This document shows positions 8,845 to 16,836 of a DNA stretch of 64,000 nucleotides, piece by piece. The DNA is taken from positions 242,429-306,428 of the forward strand of contig NZ_JBBHJW010000009.1 of the NCBI RefSeq assembly GCF_037482845.1, read 5' to 3'. Positions within the stretch are counted from its first letter, which is position 1. Every line of letters begins with the position of its first letter. The notes below the pieces were generated by a model. That model saw nothing but the letters and a program-made list of their open reading frames with translations, did no database searches and was not told the DNA's origin. This DNA comes from Paucibacter_B soli (GTDB taxonomy: Bacteria > Pseudomonadota > Gammaproteobacteria > Burkholderiales > Burkholderiaceae_C). Position numbers and translations under genes: made by a program.

Positions 8845-9153
8845 ATGCACACCATCAACCCAATTCTTCAAGAGCAGGCTACTGCTTCGCTCAAGCAGAT
8901 CGGGCTTCACATACAACGCGCCCGCAAAGAGGCGTTCCGTGAGTCCCGAGAGGCTTTCTCGCAACGACTCGGCTGTGCGCCCATGACGCTTGACCGCCTT
9001 GAGCGTGGCGAGCCTGGAGTGGCCGCGATCTACCTGGTTGCGGCCCTGCAGGCCATGCAGGTCCTTCACGATGCTGTTGCGGCCACGTCGCCGGCGCTGC
9101 TCATTGCCACAACAATTCCACCCCAATTCCCCCCGGGCTTCGCAGGAGGTTAG
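8845..9153 (+). CDS. HTH (XRE-type) protein, probable HipB-like antitoxin/repressor
   Basis: A 102-residue protein with a helix-turn-helix around residues 18-60 (LKQIGLHIQRARKEAF, then FSQRLGCAPMTLDRLERG), as in XRE/HipB regulators. The C-terminus is Ala/Pro-rich. It is divergent from hipA across a 132-bp gap, so one bound dimer could control both genes. A typical HipB precedes hipA in the same operon, so the pairing is inferred from adjacency and family. The predicted transcript has no leader. The following gene starts with TTG one base after this stop. Confidence 0.7.
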   Translation: MHTINPILQEQATASLKQIGLHIQRARKEAFRESREAFSQRLGCAPMTLDRLERGEPGVAAIYLVAALQAMQVLHDAVAATSPALLIATTIPPQFPPGFAGG

Positions 9154-9154
9154 A

Positions 9155-9595
9155 TTGCACGCAACACATGCCCTCCCAGGTAGCGACCTGACTGCGAAGG
9201 TAGCCAAGGCCTTGCGCCTGATCGATCTGGCTGTCGAGGAGGCCAAGGGTCTGCTTTCTGGCCAGGCGGACAATCCTGAGATCACTCGCGTCGGTGGCGG
9301 CGGTTCCTTCACTGTGGGTGCCGCGGCGCTCTCTGCTGCCAACAATTGGAGTGTGGCTCGCCATGATTGGCTGGCCCAGTACCAGGTTGCCCGGGAGTTG
9401 CTGACTCAGCACCGCTTTGCGGCACTGCGTGACGTGCTGGCTGGCAAGGGGTGTGAGACTGATTCGTTGGGGAAGGTTTCATTTGCTCCCGAGGTCGTTG
9501 CCGTCATTCGGAGGGTGACGGGGTCGCTCGATCTCAAGACCTTTTTGGACCCTGGCTCTGAGGGCTCGTCTCCGATGAGAAAGCTCCGATTCTGA
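9155..9595 (+). CDS. Unknown 146-residue protein, TTG start
   Basis: The start is taken as TTG because a perfect AGGAGG lies 5 nt before it, overlapping the end of the HTH gene. The protein has a helical N-terminal half (LTAKVAKALRLIDLAVEEAK), a central part with LLTQHRFAALRDVLAG, and ends in the basic MRKLRF. I recognise no family. Its coupling to the HTH gene suggests it belongs to the same regulatory or toxin-antitoxin unit. Confidence 0.6.
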   Translation: MHATHALPGSDLTAKVAKALRLIDLAVEEAKGLLSGQADNPEITRVGGGGSFTVGAAALSAANNWSVARHDWLAQYQVARELLTQHRFAALRDVLAGKGCETDSLGKVSFAPEVVAVIRRVTGSLDLKTFLDPGSEGSSPMRKLRF

Positions 9596-9605
9596 AATCT
9601 GGTGG

Positions 9606-9634
9606 TTGCAGGTGGAGCGTGTATGTAATATCTT
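9606..9634 (+). promoter_or_regulatory. Promoter, shared style
   Basis: TTGCAG, 17-bp spacer containing GTGTATGTAA, then TATCTT. It lies about 59 bp before the next start codon. Confidence 0.6.
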
Positions 9635-9692
9635 CATTGCATGCCAATGCGAATTTCGCGGGTGGCCTGAAGTTGACACCATAGGAGTCAGA

Positions 9693-10052
9693 ATGCACAG
9701 CAAGCGCAACAAGCACCAGCCCCGCCAGCTTCATCAGCAGACGGCCGACGCGCGCCCTGCCCCGATCAGCACTCAAGTCCAGGCCCGGCGCCGTCCTCAA
9801 TTCAAGGCGCTGGTGAGTCAGCCTGTTGCCCACAGCCCCGCGTCAAACAACAGCAAAGTCGCCGGCGAGTCTCCGAGCCATCCGCCGGTTGGCTACGCCC
9901 TGGTCGATGACGCCTTCTACGAAATCGCTCCTCGCGACATGGTCTACTTTGGTGGCCGCCACCCGTACTGGATGTCCGCGCGTCGCGCCGGGGAGATCGG
10001 CTCCATGCGGCGCTTTTCCATGGCTATCGCGGTCGCACGACACTTCGCATGA
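9693..10052 (+). CDS. Unknown small protein with basic N-terminus
   Basis: A 119-residue protein preceded by GGAGTCAGA as ribosome-binding site and by its own promoter. The first 60 residues are Gln/Arg/Pro-rich and probably disordered; the last 60 form a compact part (VGYALVDDAFYEIAPRDMVYFGGRHPYWMSA). I recognise no domain. The folded part could be a small binding module. A TnpB element lies directly downstream. Confidence 0.55.
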   Translation: MHSKRNKHQPRQLHQQTADARPAPISTQVQARRRPQFKALVSQPVAHSPASNNSKVAGESPSHPPVGYALVDDAFYEIAPRDMVYFGGRHPYWMSARRAGEIGSMRRFSMAIAVARHFA

Positions 10053-10196
10053 CAAGTTCAGCAGGGGCGGTCTAACCACCAACCTGCGCCTGGAGACTCC
10101 TTCCAAGCGCTTCGGCCGCATGCGGCCTGGAGGCGAAGCCGCAGAGCTTGGTGGGAGAGGAATGGCGCCGCGCCTGGCGCCCTGCCAGGCGTGCAC

Positions 10197-10224
10197 TTGC
10201 GTGAATCCTGCAATGTGATATCTC
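10197..10224 (+). promoter_or_regulatory. Leaderless promoter of tnpB 1
   Basis: TTGCGT, 16 bp ending AATGTGA, TATCTC. The base 7 nt after the -10 is the G of the GTG start. Confidence 0.6.
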
Positions 10225-10230
10225 GAATAC

Positions 10231-11577
10231 GTGACCTTGGAAACCCTGCCCTCTCTCGATGACGCCGGCGATTCGCCTCGGCGCAAGCGCGAGCCGCGCT
10301 CGCGTGTCGGCGTCTCGGTTCGTGTGCTGCGACTTCGGGTGAAGGACAAGCACTGCGGGTTCTTCGCTCAATGCGCTCGCGAGGTGAACCAGGTCTTCAA
10401 CTTCGTCAACGATCTGGGCCAGAAAGTTCTTGAGCGCGAAGGCCGGTGGATGTCCGGCTTCGACTACTGGCCCTACCTCAAGGGCGTCACCCGCGATGGC
10501 GCCTGTGGCGGAGCTGGTGCGGCGCTGATCCTGCCCGTACAGACGGTGCAGGAGGTCGCGGAAGAACAAGCTCGGCGCCGGCGCCAGCACGGCAAGCGAC
10601 GTCTGGCCTGGCGCAAGAGCCGCGGCGCCAGGCGCTCGCTCGGCTGGGTGCCCTTCAAGGTGAAGACGCTGGAGCTGCGTCATGGCCAGGTCCGCTTCGC
10701 GGGTCAGTGGATCTCGCTGTTCGACAGCTACGGCCTGAAGGGACTGGCGTCCGGGTCGCTGGAGCTCCGCGCCGGCTCCTTCTCAGAAGATGCCCGCGGC
10801 CGCTGGTATCTGAATGTCTCCATCGAAGTGCCGAACAACGAGTCGTTCGTGGGGCCACCGGCGCCGCGCGCCGCCGGCACTGTCGACGGCATCGGCATCG
10901 ATTTGGGCCTAAAGGATCTGGCCGCCTGCAGCGACGGCCGCAAGGAAGAGGCTCGGCGGTTCTACCGCGACCTGGAGCCGGCTCTGGCTGCGGCTCAACG
11001 CGCCGGCAAGAAGGATCGCGTCAAGGCGATTCACGCCAAGATCGCGAACCGCCGCAAGGACGCCTTGCACAAGTTTTCCACCGCGCTGGTGAAAGATCAC
11101 CAGCGCATCTTCGTTGGCAACGTGAACGCGTCCGCCCTGGCCAAAACGAGCATGGCGAAGTCCGTGCTCGACGCCGGGTGGTCGACGCTCAGAACCATGC
11201 TGCAGTACAAGTGCGATGACGCAGGCGTGTGGTTCGAGGAAGTCAACGAAGCCTATTCCACCCAGACGTGCAGCGCCTGTGGCGAGCGCACAGGCCCGAA
11301 GGGCCAGGCCGAGCTCCACATCCGGCGGTGGACTTGCCTGGCCTGCGGCGAGCAGCATGATCGCGACGTGAACGCGGCGCGCAACATCTTGCTCGCAGGA
11401 CTGGCGGCCGTTGCCGCGCGGGCTGCACCTGGTGTGGCGGAACAACCCGCCCCGTGCCGGCCTGGTCGAAAGACGAAAGTCTCTAAGCCAGCCGAAGCAC
11501 GGGTGTCGAATGAGGCCGGGCTCTGCCCGGCTGGGGCCGGGCATGGCCCTCTTGCAGAAGGAATCCCCCTCCAATGA
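10231..11577 (+). CDS. tnpB: TnpB RNA-guided nuclease, rearranged-RuvC type
   Basis: A 448-residue IS605 OrfB/TnpB protein; the family cuts DNA guided by an RNA from the element's right end. Visible are RuvC-I Asp (GIGIDLGLKDL), a bridging helix region, a four-Cys zinc ribbon (CSAC ... CLAC) and RuvC-III Asp in HDRDVNAARN. At the usual RuvC-II Glu site the sequence is FVGNVNA, with Gly instead; a conserved Glu in EEVNEAYSTQTC may substitute, as in TnpB clades with a rearranged active site. The typical C-terminus (HGPLAEGIP) is intact. The GTG start sits at the predicted transcription start. Confidence 0.9.
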   Translation: MTLETLPSLDDAGDSPRRKREPRSRVGVSVRVLRLRVKDKHCGFFAQCAREVNQVFNFVNDLGQKVLEREGRWMSGFDYWPYLKGVTRDGACGGAGAALILPVQTVQEVAEEQARRRRQHGKRRLAWRKSRGARRSLGWVPFKVKTLELRHGQVRFAGQWISLFDSYGLKGLASGSLELRAGSFSEDARGRWYLNVSIEVPNNESFVGPPAPRAAGTVDGIGIDLGLKDLAACSDGRKEEARRFYRDLEPALAAAQRAGKKDRVKAIHAKIANRRKDALHKFSTALVKDHQRIFVGNVNASALAKTSMAKSVLDAGWSTLRTMLQYKCDDAGVWFEEVNEAYSTQTCSACGERTGPKGQAELHIRRWTCLACGEQHDRDVNAARNILLAGLAAVAARAAPGVAEQPAPCRPGRKTKVSKPAEARVSNEAGLCPAGAGHGPLAEGIPLQ

Positions 11578-11610
11578 GCAAAGCTCTTTGGTGGCGGGAG
11601 GATGTCAAGT
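11495..11610 (+). ncRNA. Putative omega-RNA scaffold/right end of element 1
   Basis: The 3' end of tnpB and the following bases are shared with element 2 (GGGTGTCGAAT, two GC-rich stems, CATGGCCCTCTTGCAGAAGG, AATCCCCC, GGATGTCAAG). In this family the guide RNA is processed from the tnpB 3' end and right end, with the guide just outside the element. No transcript evidence is available. Confidence 0.45.
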
Positions 11611-12228
11611 TTGGCTTTGGAGGCCCAGGCTGGTATCGAGGCGGAAATGGCGAGGGCGCGTGAAGGGCGGTTCGTCCCATTGGGCATAGACGAGCCATGC
11701 ACGCCCGAAGAATACTTTGCAGACGAGCACGATTGCTTTCGAGAGCGCACTCGGGATGCCTACTTCGGCGTAGCAGACCTTGATCTGCGCGCCCAACTGA
11801 TTTTGGCACAGCGCCAGCGCGAGGCGCACACTCTGCAGTCCATGGATGACCATGTCGCCCGCAACAGGCTTGAATTGGCAAACGCCAAGAGGGAAGCCGG
11901 ACGACAGCCGGTTCTTTGGCCGACGCTAAAGGCCCTTGGGGCTCTCGCTATTGGCTACTCTCAGTGGGGAAGCCTTGGTGGCCTCGCTGGAGCTAGTGGC
12001 GGAATCTACTTTGGCATTCTCATTCGAGACGACGCAAAGGCCAAGGCAAAGGCTGCAATGAGAGTTGCGGAAGCGTGTCTGAAGGCTGCCGAGTCAGATC
12101 GGGAGAACCTTCGTCTAATGCCTGAACTCTTCTCGAGGGATGAGCAACTTACAGGTATTCGCGATGCTCGATTGGACCGCGAATCCGGCTTCGCAAATCT
12201 ACTCCTCAAGAAGAATGGCCAACTGTAG
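11602..12228 (+). CDS. Unknown protein with a central membrane hairpin
   Basis: A 208-residue protein: a charged N-terminal half with PCTPEEYFADEHDCFRE, a hydrophobic Gly-rich stretch around residues 105-142 long enough for one or two membrane helices, and a Lys/Ala/Glu-rich helical tail. I do not recognise it. The first ATG lies inside the GGATGTCAAG end of the TnpB element; an internal ATG at 11647 with GAGG upstream may be the original start, so the IS may have supplied a new 5' end. Confidence 0.6.
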   Translation: MSSLALEAQAGIEAEMARAREGRFVPLGIDEPCTPEEYFADEHDCFRERTRDAYFGVADLDLRAQLILAQRQREAHTLQSMDDHVARNRLELANAKREAGRQPVLWPTLKALGALAIGYSQWGSLGGLAGASGGIYFGILIRDDAKAKAKAAMRVAEACLKAAESDRENLRLMPELFSRDEQLTGIRDARLDRESGFANLLLKKNGQL

Positions 12229-12282
12229 GAACCCTTGATCTCAGATTCAAGCGTCCCTCTTGAACTCGGCCGATATGTGAAG

Positions 12283-12789
12283 TTACGGAGTCACCTCAAT
12301 CCCTTCGGGCGACCAATCCAGCATCGAGCTCACGTAAGGCTCGTCGTTCTCATCGACTGACATGCCCATCGCGTCCTGACGGAACTGGATGCGCGCACGG
12401 TGTGCAACTCCCACGGGCAGACTCGAGTCAAAGCCCCATGTTACTGCGTCAAGACGCCATTGTCGAATGCACCGTGCGAGTTCCATCTCGCCAGCCTGCG
12501 TGTTTGCCATGACGAATCCGCGGATCGAGGCGATGTCCTCTTCGCTGTAGCCATAGAACGCAGAGACCGAAGGAAGCAAAGCCTCCCACTCCCTGACCTG
12601 ACCAGCTCGCTCACGCAGCACGACCGCAGGGCGTGCAAAGCCGAACTGGGGCACCCAGTCGGAATGATCGTCGATGCTCCGCTTGGCGGCCTGAACTGGC
12701 GGCTCCTCAACTGCGCCCAAGCCTGCGATTACTCGAGCCTGGCGGCGCTTGGTTGCAGCCATCCGATCACGAAGCGATGTTTGTTCCAT
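12283..12789 (-). CDS. Unknown soluble protein, leaderless
   Basis: A 168-residue protein with no recognised domain. A basic N-terminus (RDRMAATKRRQARV) is followed by a helical, acidic region (YGYSEEDIASIRGFVMANTQ, then ELARCIRQWRLDAVTWGF). The predicted transcription start coincides with the A of its ATG, so it should be translated from a leaderless mRNA. It is convergent with the preceding gene and divergent from the ankyrin-like gene. Confidence 0.6.
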   Translation of the reverse strand: MEQTSLRDRMAATKRRQARVIAGLGAVEEPPVQAAKRSIDDHSDWVPQFGFARPAVVLRERAGQVREWEALLPSVSAFYGYSEEDIASIRGFVMANTQAGEMELARCIRQWRLDAVTWGFDSSLPVGVAHRARIQFRQDAMGMSVDENDEPYVSSMLDWSPEGIEVTP

Positions 12790-12795
12790 GTTTTG

Positions 12796-12824
12796 CAGAT
12801 ATCACCTACGCTACAAAAGAACAA
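12796..12824 (-). promoter_or_regulatory. Leaderless promoter on the minus strand
   Basis: Read on the minus strand: TTGTTC, 17 bp ending GCGTAGGTGA, TATCTG, then six bases and the ATG. It belongs to the shared promoter style. Confidence 0.65.
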
Positions 12825-12874
12825 GTGCAATTCTGGCCGACGCACCATTGAGAACTGTCTTCCGCTCACATCAA

Positions 12875-12903
12875 TTTAGCAACTGCACTGCGTATGCTAT
12901 AGT
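12875..12903 (+). promoter_or_regulatory. Promoter of the ankyrin-like gene
   Basis: TTTAGC, 17 bp ending GCGTATGC, TATAGT (TG-C-TATAGT, extended -10). It gives a leader of about 77 nt. Confidence 0.6.
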
Positions 12904-12986
12904 GTATTCACCGCTGTGGATAGTGCTCTGCGGACACATTGAGATTTTTGCTTGCGCCTTGTGAGCTCCTTCCTCAAGGACCGTAG

Positions 12987-13988
12987 ATGTCTTCGCAGAC
13001 TGTCGACCCTATCACCAGACCGGATCTTCTGCTCAACTTGAGCAGCGCCTTGCCTCATCCTGTCCCGTTCTTCGTTGGTGACCAACGCAAAAAGGCGGTC
13101 TCCTTCCTTGTTTCCGCCATCTCAGAGCAGCGCTTGCTCTCGGTGATGCAGCTGGTTAACAAGGATCCGAGCCTCGCCTTTGAAGTCCTGCCCATGCCGA
13201 TTCAGGCTGGCACTCTCCAGACGGCTCCGGTTGAGTTCCCTCTGGCGTGCCTCAAGGCCGGCCTGTCTGCAGGGTATGTCTTCGCGATCTCCAAAGGTTT
13301 CGATGTCGATCAGCTGCTGCAGCATGAGACGACGAACCTCCTCCAAACAGCGATCTCACTCGGCAGTACCGGCCGCGGAAACCCTGATCCCGACCTGAGT
13401 TTGCTACTCAGTCTAGGTGCGAACCCGGCGGCAATGCCATCCAAGGATGCGTTGTACACAGCCGTGTCCAACGCATTCCCCGCGAAGTCCAGTGTGTTCA
13501 ATCCCGGTGCCGTCGCAATGCTCCTGGATGCCAAGGCTGACTTCGGATACTCGAGTGATATCCAGTGCCCTTTTTCCATCATGGTGATGTCAGGGGCCTG
13601 GGAATCTGACGCCGGCGCCGCGGCGATCACAAAGCTAATGGCCAAGCTCGTGAATGCGAAGCTGGACCCAAATCGTCAGACCGGAGTCCCGCCTATGTCT
13701 CCGCTGATGCGCGCGCTGGGTCAAAAGTCCACACCCGCGGTCATCGCGCTGCTTCGCATTGGGGCCAGCACGGAACCTGAGCACCTCAAGGGCAAGGAGT
13801 TCTTCAAACTGCTGGAGGCGAATGGTCTCCGCGACCTGGCGCCCCAAGTTCAGGCGGCCATGATGGAAGCGCAGATCAGCAGATCAACTGCCACGAGTAA
13901 GGCGGCCGCTGCCGCCTCAGCTGAGCCCGCCGAGGGCGCTGCAACCCAAGCGCTCAGATCTCGCCGCGCGCGAGTTGGGGCCGTTTGA
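12987..13988 (+). CDS. Ankyrin-like repeat protein
   Basis: A 333-residue protein with degenerate ankyrin-type repeats: LLLSLGANPAAMPSKDALYTA, VAMLLDAKADFG, LMAKLVNAKLDPNRQTG with SPLMRAL, and VIALLRIGAST. These match the short helix-turn-helix ankyrin pattern only loosely, so a related alpha-solenoid is possible. The C-terminus is an Ala-rich linker followed by a basic segment (RSRRARVGAV), like the basic tails on many proteins here. Two more proteins with similar repeats occur near 60-62 kb. The next gene overlaps the stop (TGATG), indicating a two-gene operon. Confidence 0.6.
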   Translation: MSSQTVDPITRPDLLLNLSSALPHPVPFFVGDQRKKAVSFLVSAISEQRLLSVMQLVNKDPSLAFEVLPMPIQAGTLQTAPVEFPLACLKAGLSAGYVFAISKGFDVDQLLQHETTNLLQTAISLGSTGRGNPDPDLSLLLSLGANPAAMPSKDALYTAVSNAFPAKSSVFNPGAVAMLLDAKADFGYSSDIQCPFSIMVMSGAWESDAGAAAITKLMAKLVNAKLDPNRQTGVPPMSPLMRALGQKSTPAVIALLRIGASTEPEHLKGKEFFKLLEANGLRDLAPQVQAAMMEAQISRSTATSKAAAAASAEPAEGAATQALRSRRARVGAV

Positions 13989-14536
13989 TGGTCCAGGTCG
14001 ATCTCTCTAGCGAGTCGCACCGAGCTGTGGCCCATTCCGATCCTGCCAAGAAGGAGGTAGGTACGGAGACGTCGCCGCCAACTCTGGCCCAGGTCTTTGG
14101 ACTCGATATCTACTCCCGTACCGTCGAGTTGCTGAGCGCCTACGGATACAAAGCCGAAGTGAGGCTGTTTCGACTGTCGGCCGAGATCGAAGAGCGCACT
14201 GTGGCCGTCTACGTCCAGCGCGGCGATGAGCGCCTGGATTGGCATGTACAGGGAGCCAGTGCTGTTCCATTGGCATTCCGATACCGCACTGAGACCCGAT
14301 CTCTTGGCGATATCAGCCTGTTTTCCGGATCCGGCGTGCCTGAAGTGTTCGCATTCCTTGCTGCATTGACCACGACCGACGGCCGCCGAACCTACCTCTG
14401 CCCAAACCCACTCAAAGAGTGGGACCCTCATTCAACATGGGCTGGTGAAGAGGCCTATTTGAAAAGCCACTTTGAATTGATCGATGAACTCGGTCGCAAG
14501 GCCCTGCCACAGATCCGCAACAGGACTTTCAAGTGA
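13988..14536 (+). CDS. Unknown protein coupled to the ankyrin-like gene
   Basis: A 182-183-residue protein whose ATG overlaps the upstream stop by one base, so translation is coupled. It has no signal peptide or recognised domain. The central part is beta-rich (YKAEVRLFRLSAEIEERTVAVYVQ) and the last third is helical with FELIDELGRKALPQIRNRTFK, ending basic. It may bind the ankyrin-like protein, by operon association only. The downstream 247 bp hold no convincing gene, only a small direct repeat (CATTGCAAT twice) and the promoter of the methyltransferase. Confidence 0.6.
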   Translation: MVQVDLSSESHRAVAHSDPAKKEVGTETSPPTLAQVFGLDIYSRTVELLSAYGYKAEVRLFRLSAEIEERTVAVYVQRGDERLDWHVQGASAVPLAFRYRTETRSLGDISLFSGSGVPEVFAFLAALTTTDGRRTYLCPNPLKEWDPHSTWAGEEAYLKSHFELIDELGRKALPQIRNRTFK

Positions 14537-14748
14537 ACTCACTACCCATTGCAATGAACTCATTGCAATCCGTATTGAATCGAGTCCGAACTCAAATAGT
14601 CAAAATCTAAAGTCGCTTCCAGAAGAAGCTCAGATCCAGGTTGCGCATCAACCCGGTCAGGAAGTTATGGATGAATTCTCCGTCTTGCGTAAATCAAAGG
14701 ATCGCCGACACCAAGCTCGCCGGGGTATCGCCGCAGAACGCGTCGACC

Positions 14749-14777
14749 TTGCCGATGTTTCGTGTATGTGATATCCG
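14749..14777 (+). promoter_or_regulatory. Leaderless promoter of the DNA methyltransferase
   Basis: TTGCCG, 17 bp ending GTGTATGTGA, TATCCG, six bases, then the ATG. The -10 is weak apart from the extended TG, but spacing and spacer match the other sites. Confidence 0.6.
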
Positions 14778-14783
14778 ACAACG

Positions 14784-15698
14784 ATGAAAGCAATCGATCT
14801 TTTTGCGGGCGCCGGCGGGTTTTCGACCGGGGCCCAAATGGCTGGCGTTGAAGTGGTTTGGGCGGCCAACCATTGGCAACTTGCCGTGCAATATCACGCC
14901 GAGAATCATCCTGGTGCTCTACACATCTGCCAGGACCTCCATCAGGCAGACTGGAGTCTTCTGCCTGGTCACGACATCGGAATGGCGTCGCCTTGCTGTC
15001 AAGGTCACAGTAAGGCACGTGGCAAAGACCGGCCCCATCACGACCTCCAGCGCTCAACCGCCTGGGCTGTCGTCAGCTGCGCCGAATACCACCGGCAAGA
15101 GTTCTTCGTCGTCGAGAATGTGGTCGACTTCATGGACTGGGCGCTCTACCCGTCTTGGCTCGATGCAATGCGTCGGCTTGGCTACGCTGCATCGGAGAAC
15201 ATCATCGACGCGGCCGACCATGGAGTGCCCCAGCATCGTGAGCGACTGTTCATGGTCTTCAGTCGCTCGCGTTCACCTATCGATCTGAAACTCGAGAAGC
15301 GCCCGCACATTCCCGTTGACTCAGTGATTGACTGGGACTGCGCTGACTGGACGTCTATCGACAAGCCTGGCCGCAGTCCCGCCACATTGGCTCGAGTTGC
15401 TTCCGGCCGTGAGCGCTTTGGCCGTCGATTTGTTATGCCGTACTACGGGTCCGGTTCCGGCAAGACGGGGCGCAGTGTGCATCGCCCTATTGGAACGATC
15501 ACAACGCGCGCTCGCTGGGCGATTGTCGATGGCGACCGCATGCGCATGCTGAACCGCAATGAGACAAAGCGCATCATGGGCTTCCCTGAAGAGTATGCCC
15601 TTCCGCCGACGCTAAAGGCGTCGACCCACATGCTAGGCAACGCGGTGTGCCCGCCGGTGCCGGCGGATATCTTGACGGCCTTGGCCGCCCGCGGTTGA
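14784..15698 (+). CDS. DNA cytosine-5 methyltransferase, orphan
   Basis: A 304-residue C5-cytosine methyltransferase. Motif I is DLFAGAGGFSTG; motif IV holds the catalytic Cys in SPCCQGHS (PCCQ rather than the usual PCQ spacing); motif VI is VVENV; motif VIII is QHRERLF; motif X is GNAVCPPV. The target-recognition region between VIII and X is short. No cognate restriction enzyme lies next to it, so it may be a solitary protective or regulatory methylase, as is common on plasmids and phages. The specificity cannot be read from sequence. Confidence 0.9.
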   Translation: MKAIDLFAGAGGFSTGAQMAGVEVVWAANHWQLAVQYHAENHPGALHICQDLHQADWSLLPGHDIGMASPCCQGHSKARGKDRPHHDLQRSTAWAVVSCAEYHRQEFFVVENVVDFMDWALYPSWLDAMRRLGYAASENIIDAADHGVPQHRERLFMVFSRSRSPIDLKLEKRPHIPVDSVIDWDCADWTSIDKPGRSPATLARVASGRERFGRRFVMPYYGSGSGKTGRSVHRPIGTITTRARWAIVDGDRMRMLNRNETKRIMGFPEEYALPPTLKASTHMLGNAVCPPVPADILTALAARG

Positions 15699-15735
15699 CC
15701 ATGAAGTTTCAAACAAACTGGCAAAGGAGTGCGTG

Positions 15736-16122
15736 ATGACAGGCGCAGAACTGGTGAGTCGCTTTGCCGACTACACGCGACAGGCTGGGCACCCTAAGCT
15801 TGACTCGCGGGATCGCCGAGCGACCTTGTACGGGCTTGACGAAGTTGTGGCCAATGTCGACCGGAAGACCGTGCTGCTTCCGATCTATGGCGAGGCCCAG
15901 TGCCCGACTTTGGATCGAGTGCGAGGTGCTGATTGGTATGCCACTGTCGAGATCCCTGGGCAGGGGGTGCAGTTCATCGTTGGAGTCGGCGATCCATTCG
16001 TCACAAGCCCAGCGAATCCGCTCCCCACCAAGGATGGCATGGTCATCGCCGTTCCGTACCGCGTGATCCAAGCCGGCATGGAGTCCACCAATCGCGCACA
16101 GCGCCGCGCCATGAGCCGCTGA
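15736..16122 (+). CDS. Unknown protein after the methyltransferase
   Basis: A 128-residue protein; AAGGAG lies 6 nt before the ATG (an adjacent GTG is 3 bp upstream). It appears beta-rich in the middle (DRKTVLLPIYGEAQ, ADWYATVEIPGQGVQFIVGVGDPFV) and ends basic (NRAQRRAMSR). I recognise no domain. It may be co-transcribed with the methyltransferase, 37 bp upstream. Confidence 0.6.
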   Translation: MTGAELVSRFADYTRQAGHPKLDSRDRRATLYGLDEVVANVDRKTVLLPIYGEAQCPTLDRVRGADWYATVEIPGQGVQFIVGVGDPFVTSPANPLPTKDGMVIAVPYRVIQAGMESTNRAQRRAMSR

Positions 16123-16170
16123 TGCGCACAAGTTCAATTCAACTGATGACCGACAGGCCCCTGCCCCAAC

Positions 16171-16692
16171 ATGGCTCGACAACTATCCATCGCCAACAGG
16201 CTCCTCTCTTGGAGGGAGCGCTTCAGTATCGAGGACGAGAACGGCAAAGTCCTTTACGAAACCAGCTGGCGCTTGCGCTCGTGGCGGACGTTCTGGCACG
16301 TCAACAAAGAGGGTCGAGAGGTTGCGAGGTTCCGCCGCAAGCTGCTGGCCTGGCGGCCGACGTGGATGGTCCATATCGGCGAGCACCAATTCCTGATGCG
16401 CCGAGACTTTGCATGGTTCAGTCGCTCGACGCACGTCATCGGAGGCCCATTCCATGGTGCCAAGCTGTCCGGCAACATTCTGGACTCGAGCTTTAAGCTC
16501 GAGCGAGGCGCCCAGATCATTGCGCAAGCCGACGCCAAGCTGCTGACCCTACGCAACCGCCACACAGTCGACTTGAAGCTGGACAGCACCGACAACGAGC
16601 TACTTTGCGCGGTCATGATGTCGCACTTGATGGTGCAGAAGGCTCAGGAAAAGCGGGAAGCACAGTCCTCGAGCTCCATTGGTATCGACTGA
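16171..16692 (+). CDS. LURP-one-related/Tubby-like (YxjI family) protein
   Basis: A 173-residue protein matching the LOR/YxjI fold by pattern: an opening loop-strand (LSWRERFSIEDENGKVLYET), then EVARFRRKLLAWRPTWMVHIGEHQFLMRRDF, which is the family's characteristic repeat of short antiparallel strands. These proteins form a 12-stranded barrel with a central helix; their bacterial role is poorly known and may involve membrane lipid binding. It is followed by a good terminator, so it ends this transcript. Confidence 0.65.
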   Translation: MARQLSIANRLLSWRERFSIEDENGKVLYETSWRLRSWRTFWHVNKEGREVARFRRKLLAWRPTWMVHIGEHQFLMRRDFAWFSRSTHVIGGPFHGAKLSGNILDSSFKLERGAQIIAQADAKLLTLRNRHTVDLKLDSTDNELLCAVMMSHLMVQKAQEKREAQSSSSIGID

Positions 16693-16711
16693 GCTAACTC
16701 GAGACCATCCA

Positions 16712-16735
16712 AGCCCGCCCTTCGGCGGGTTTTCT
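16712..16735 (+). terminator. Rho-independent terminator
   Basis: CCCGCC-CTTC-GGCGGG followed by TTTTCT. It separates the preceding gene from the recJ operon. Confidence 0.85.
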
Positions 16736-16756
16736 CCGCCCAGCGCCTGGTCTCGC

Positions 16757-16785
16757 TTGAATATGGACAGCGTATGTGATATTCT
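16757..16785 (+). promoter_or_regulatory. Promoter of the recJ operon
   Basis: TTGAAT, 17 bp ending CGTATGTGA, TATTCT. It is one of the clearest copies of the shared signature. The leader is about 45 nt. Confidence 0.8.
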
Positions 16786-16836
16786 CTACGCATCTAGTGG
16801 CATTTTCAAATACGTCCGTTTAAGCGGGCTACATCC

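Larger units (their letters stand above)
10130..11610 (+). mobile_element. TnpB-only IS605/IS1341-type element 1
   Basis: A single tnpB with no tnpA. The segment before the gene (hairpin CCTGGCGCCCTGCCAGG, then the leaderless promoter) aligns loosely with that of the element near 58 kb. The right end shares about 75 bp with that element, including CATGGCCCTCTTGCAGAAGG and the terminal GGATGTCAAG. The terminal GGCTTTAGCC stem is replaced by a different, longer imperfect stem, and no left-end GGCTTTAGCC hairpin is seen. It is probably immobile or domesticated. The left boundary is approximate. Confidence 0.6.
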
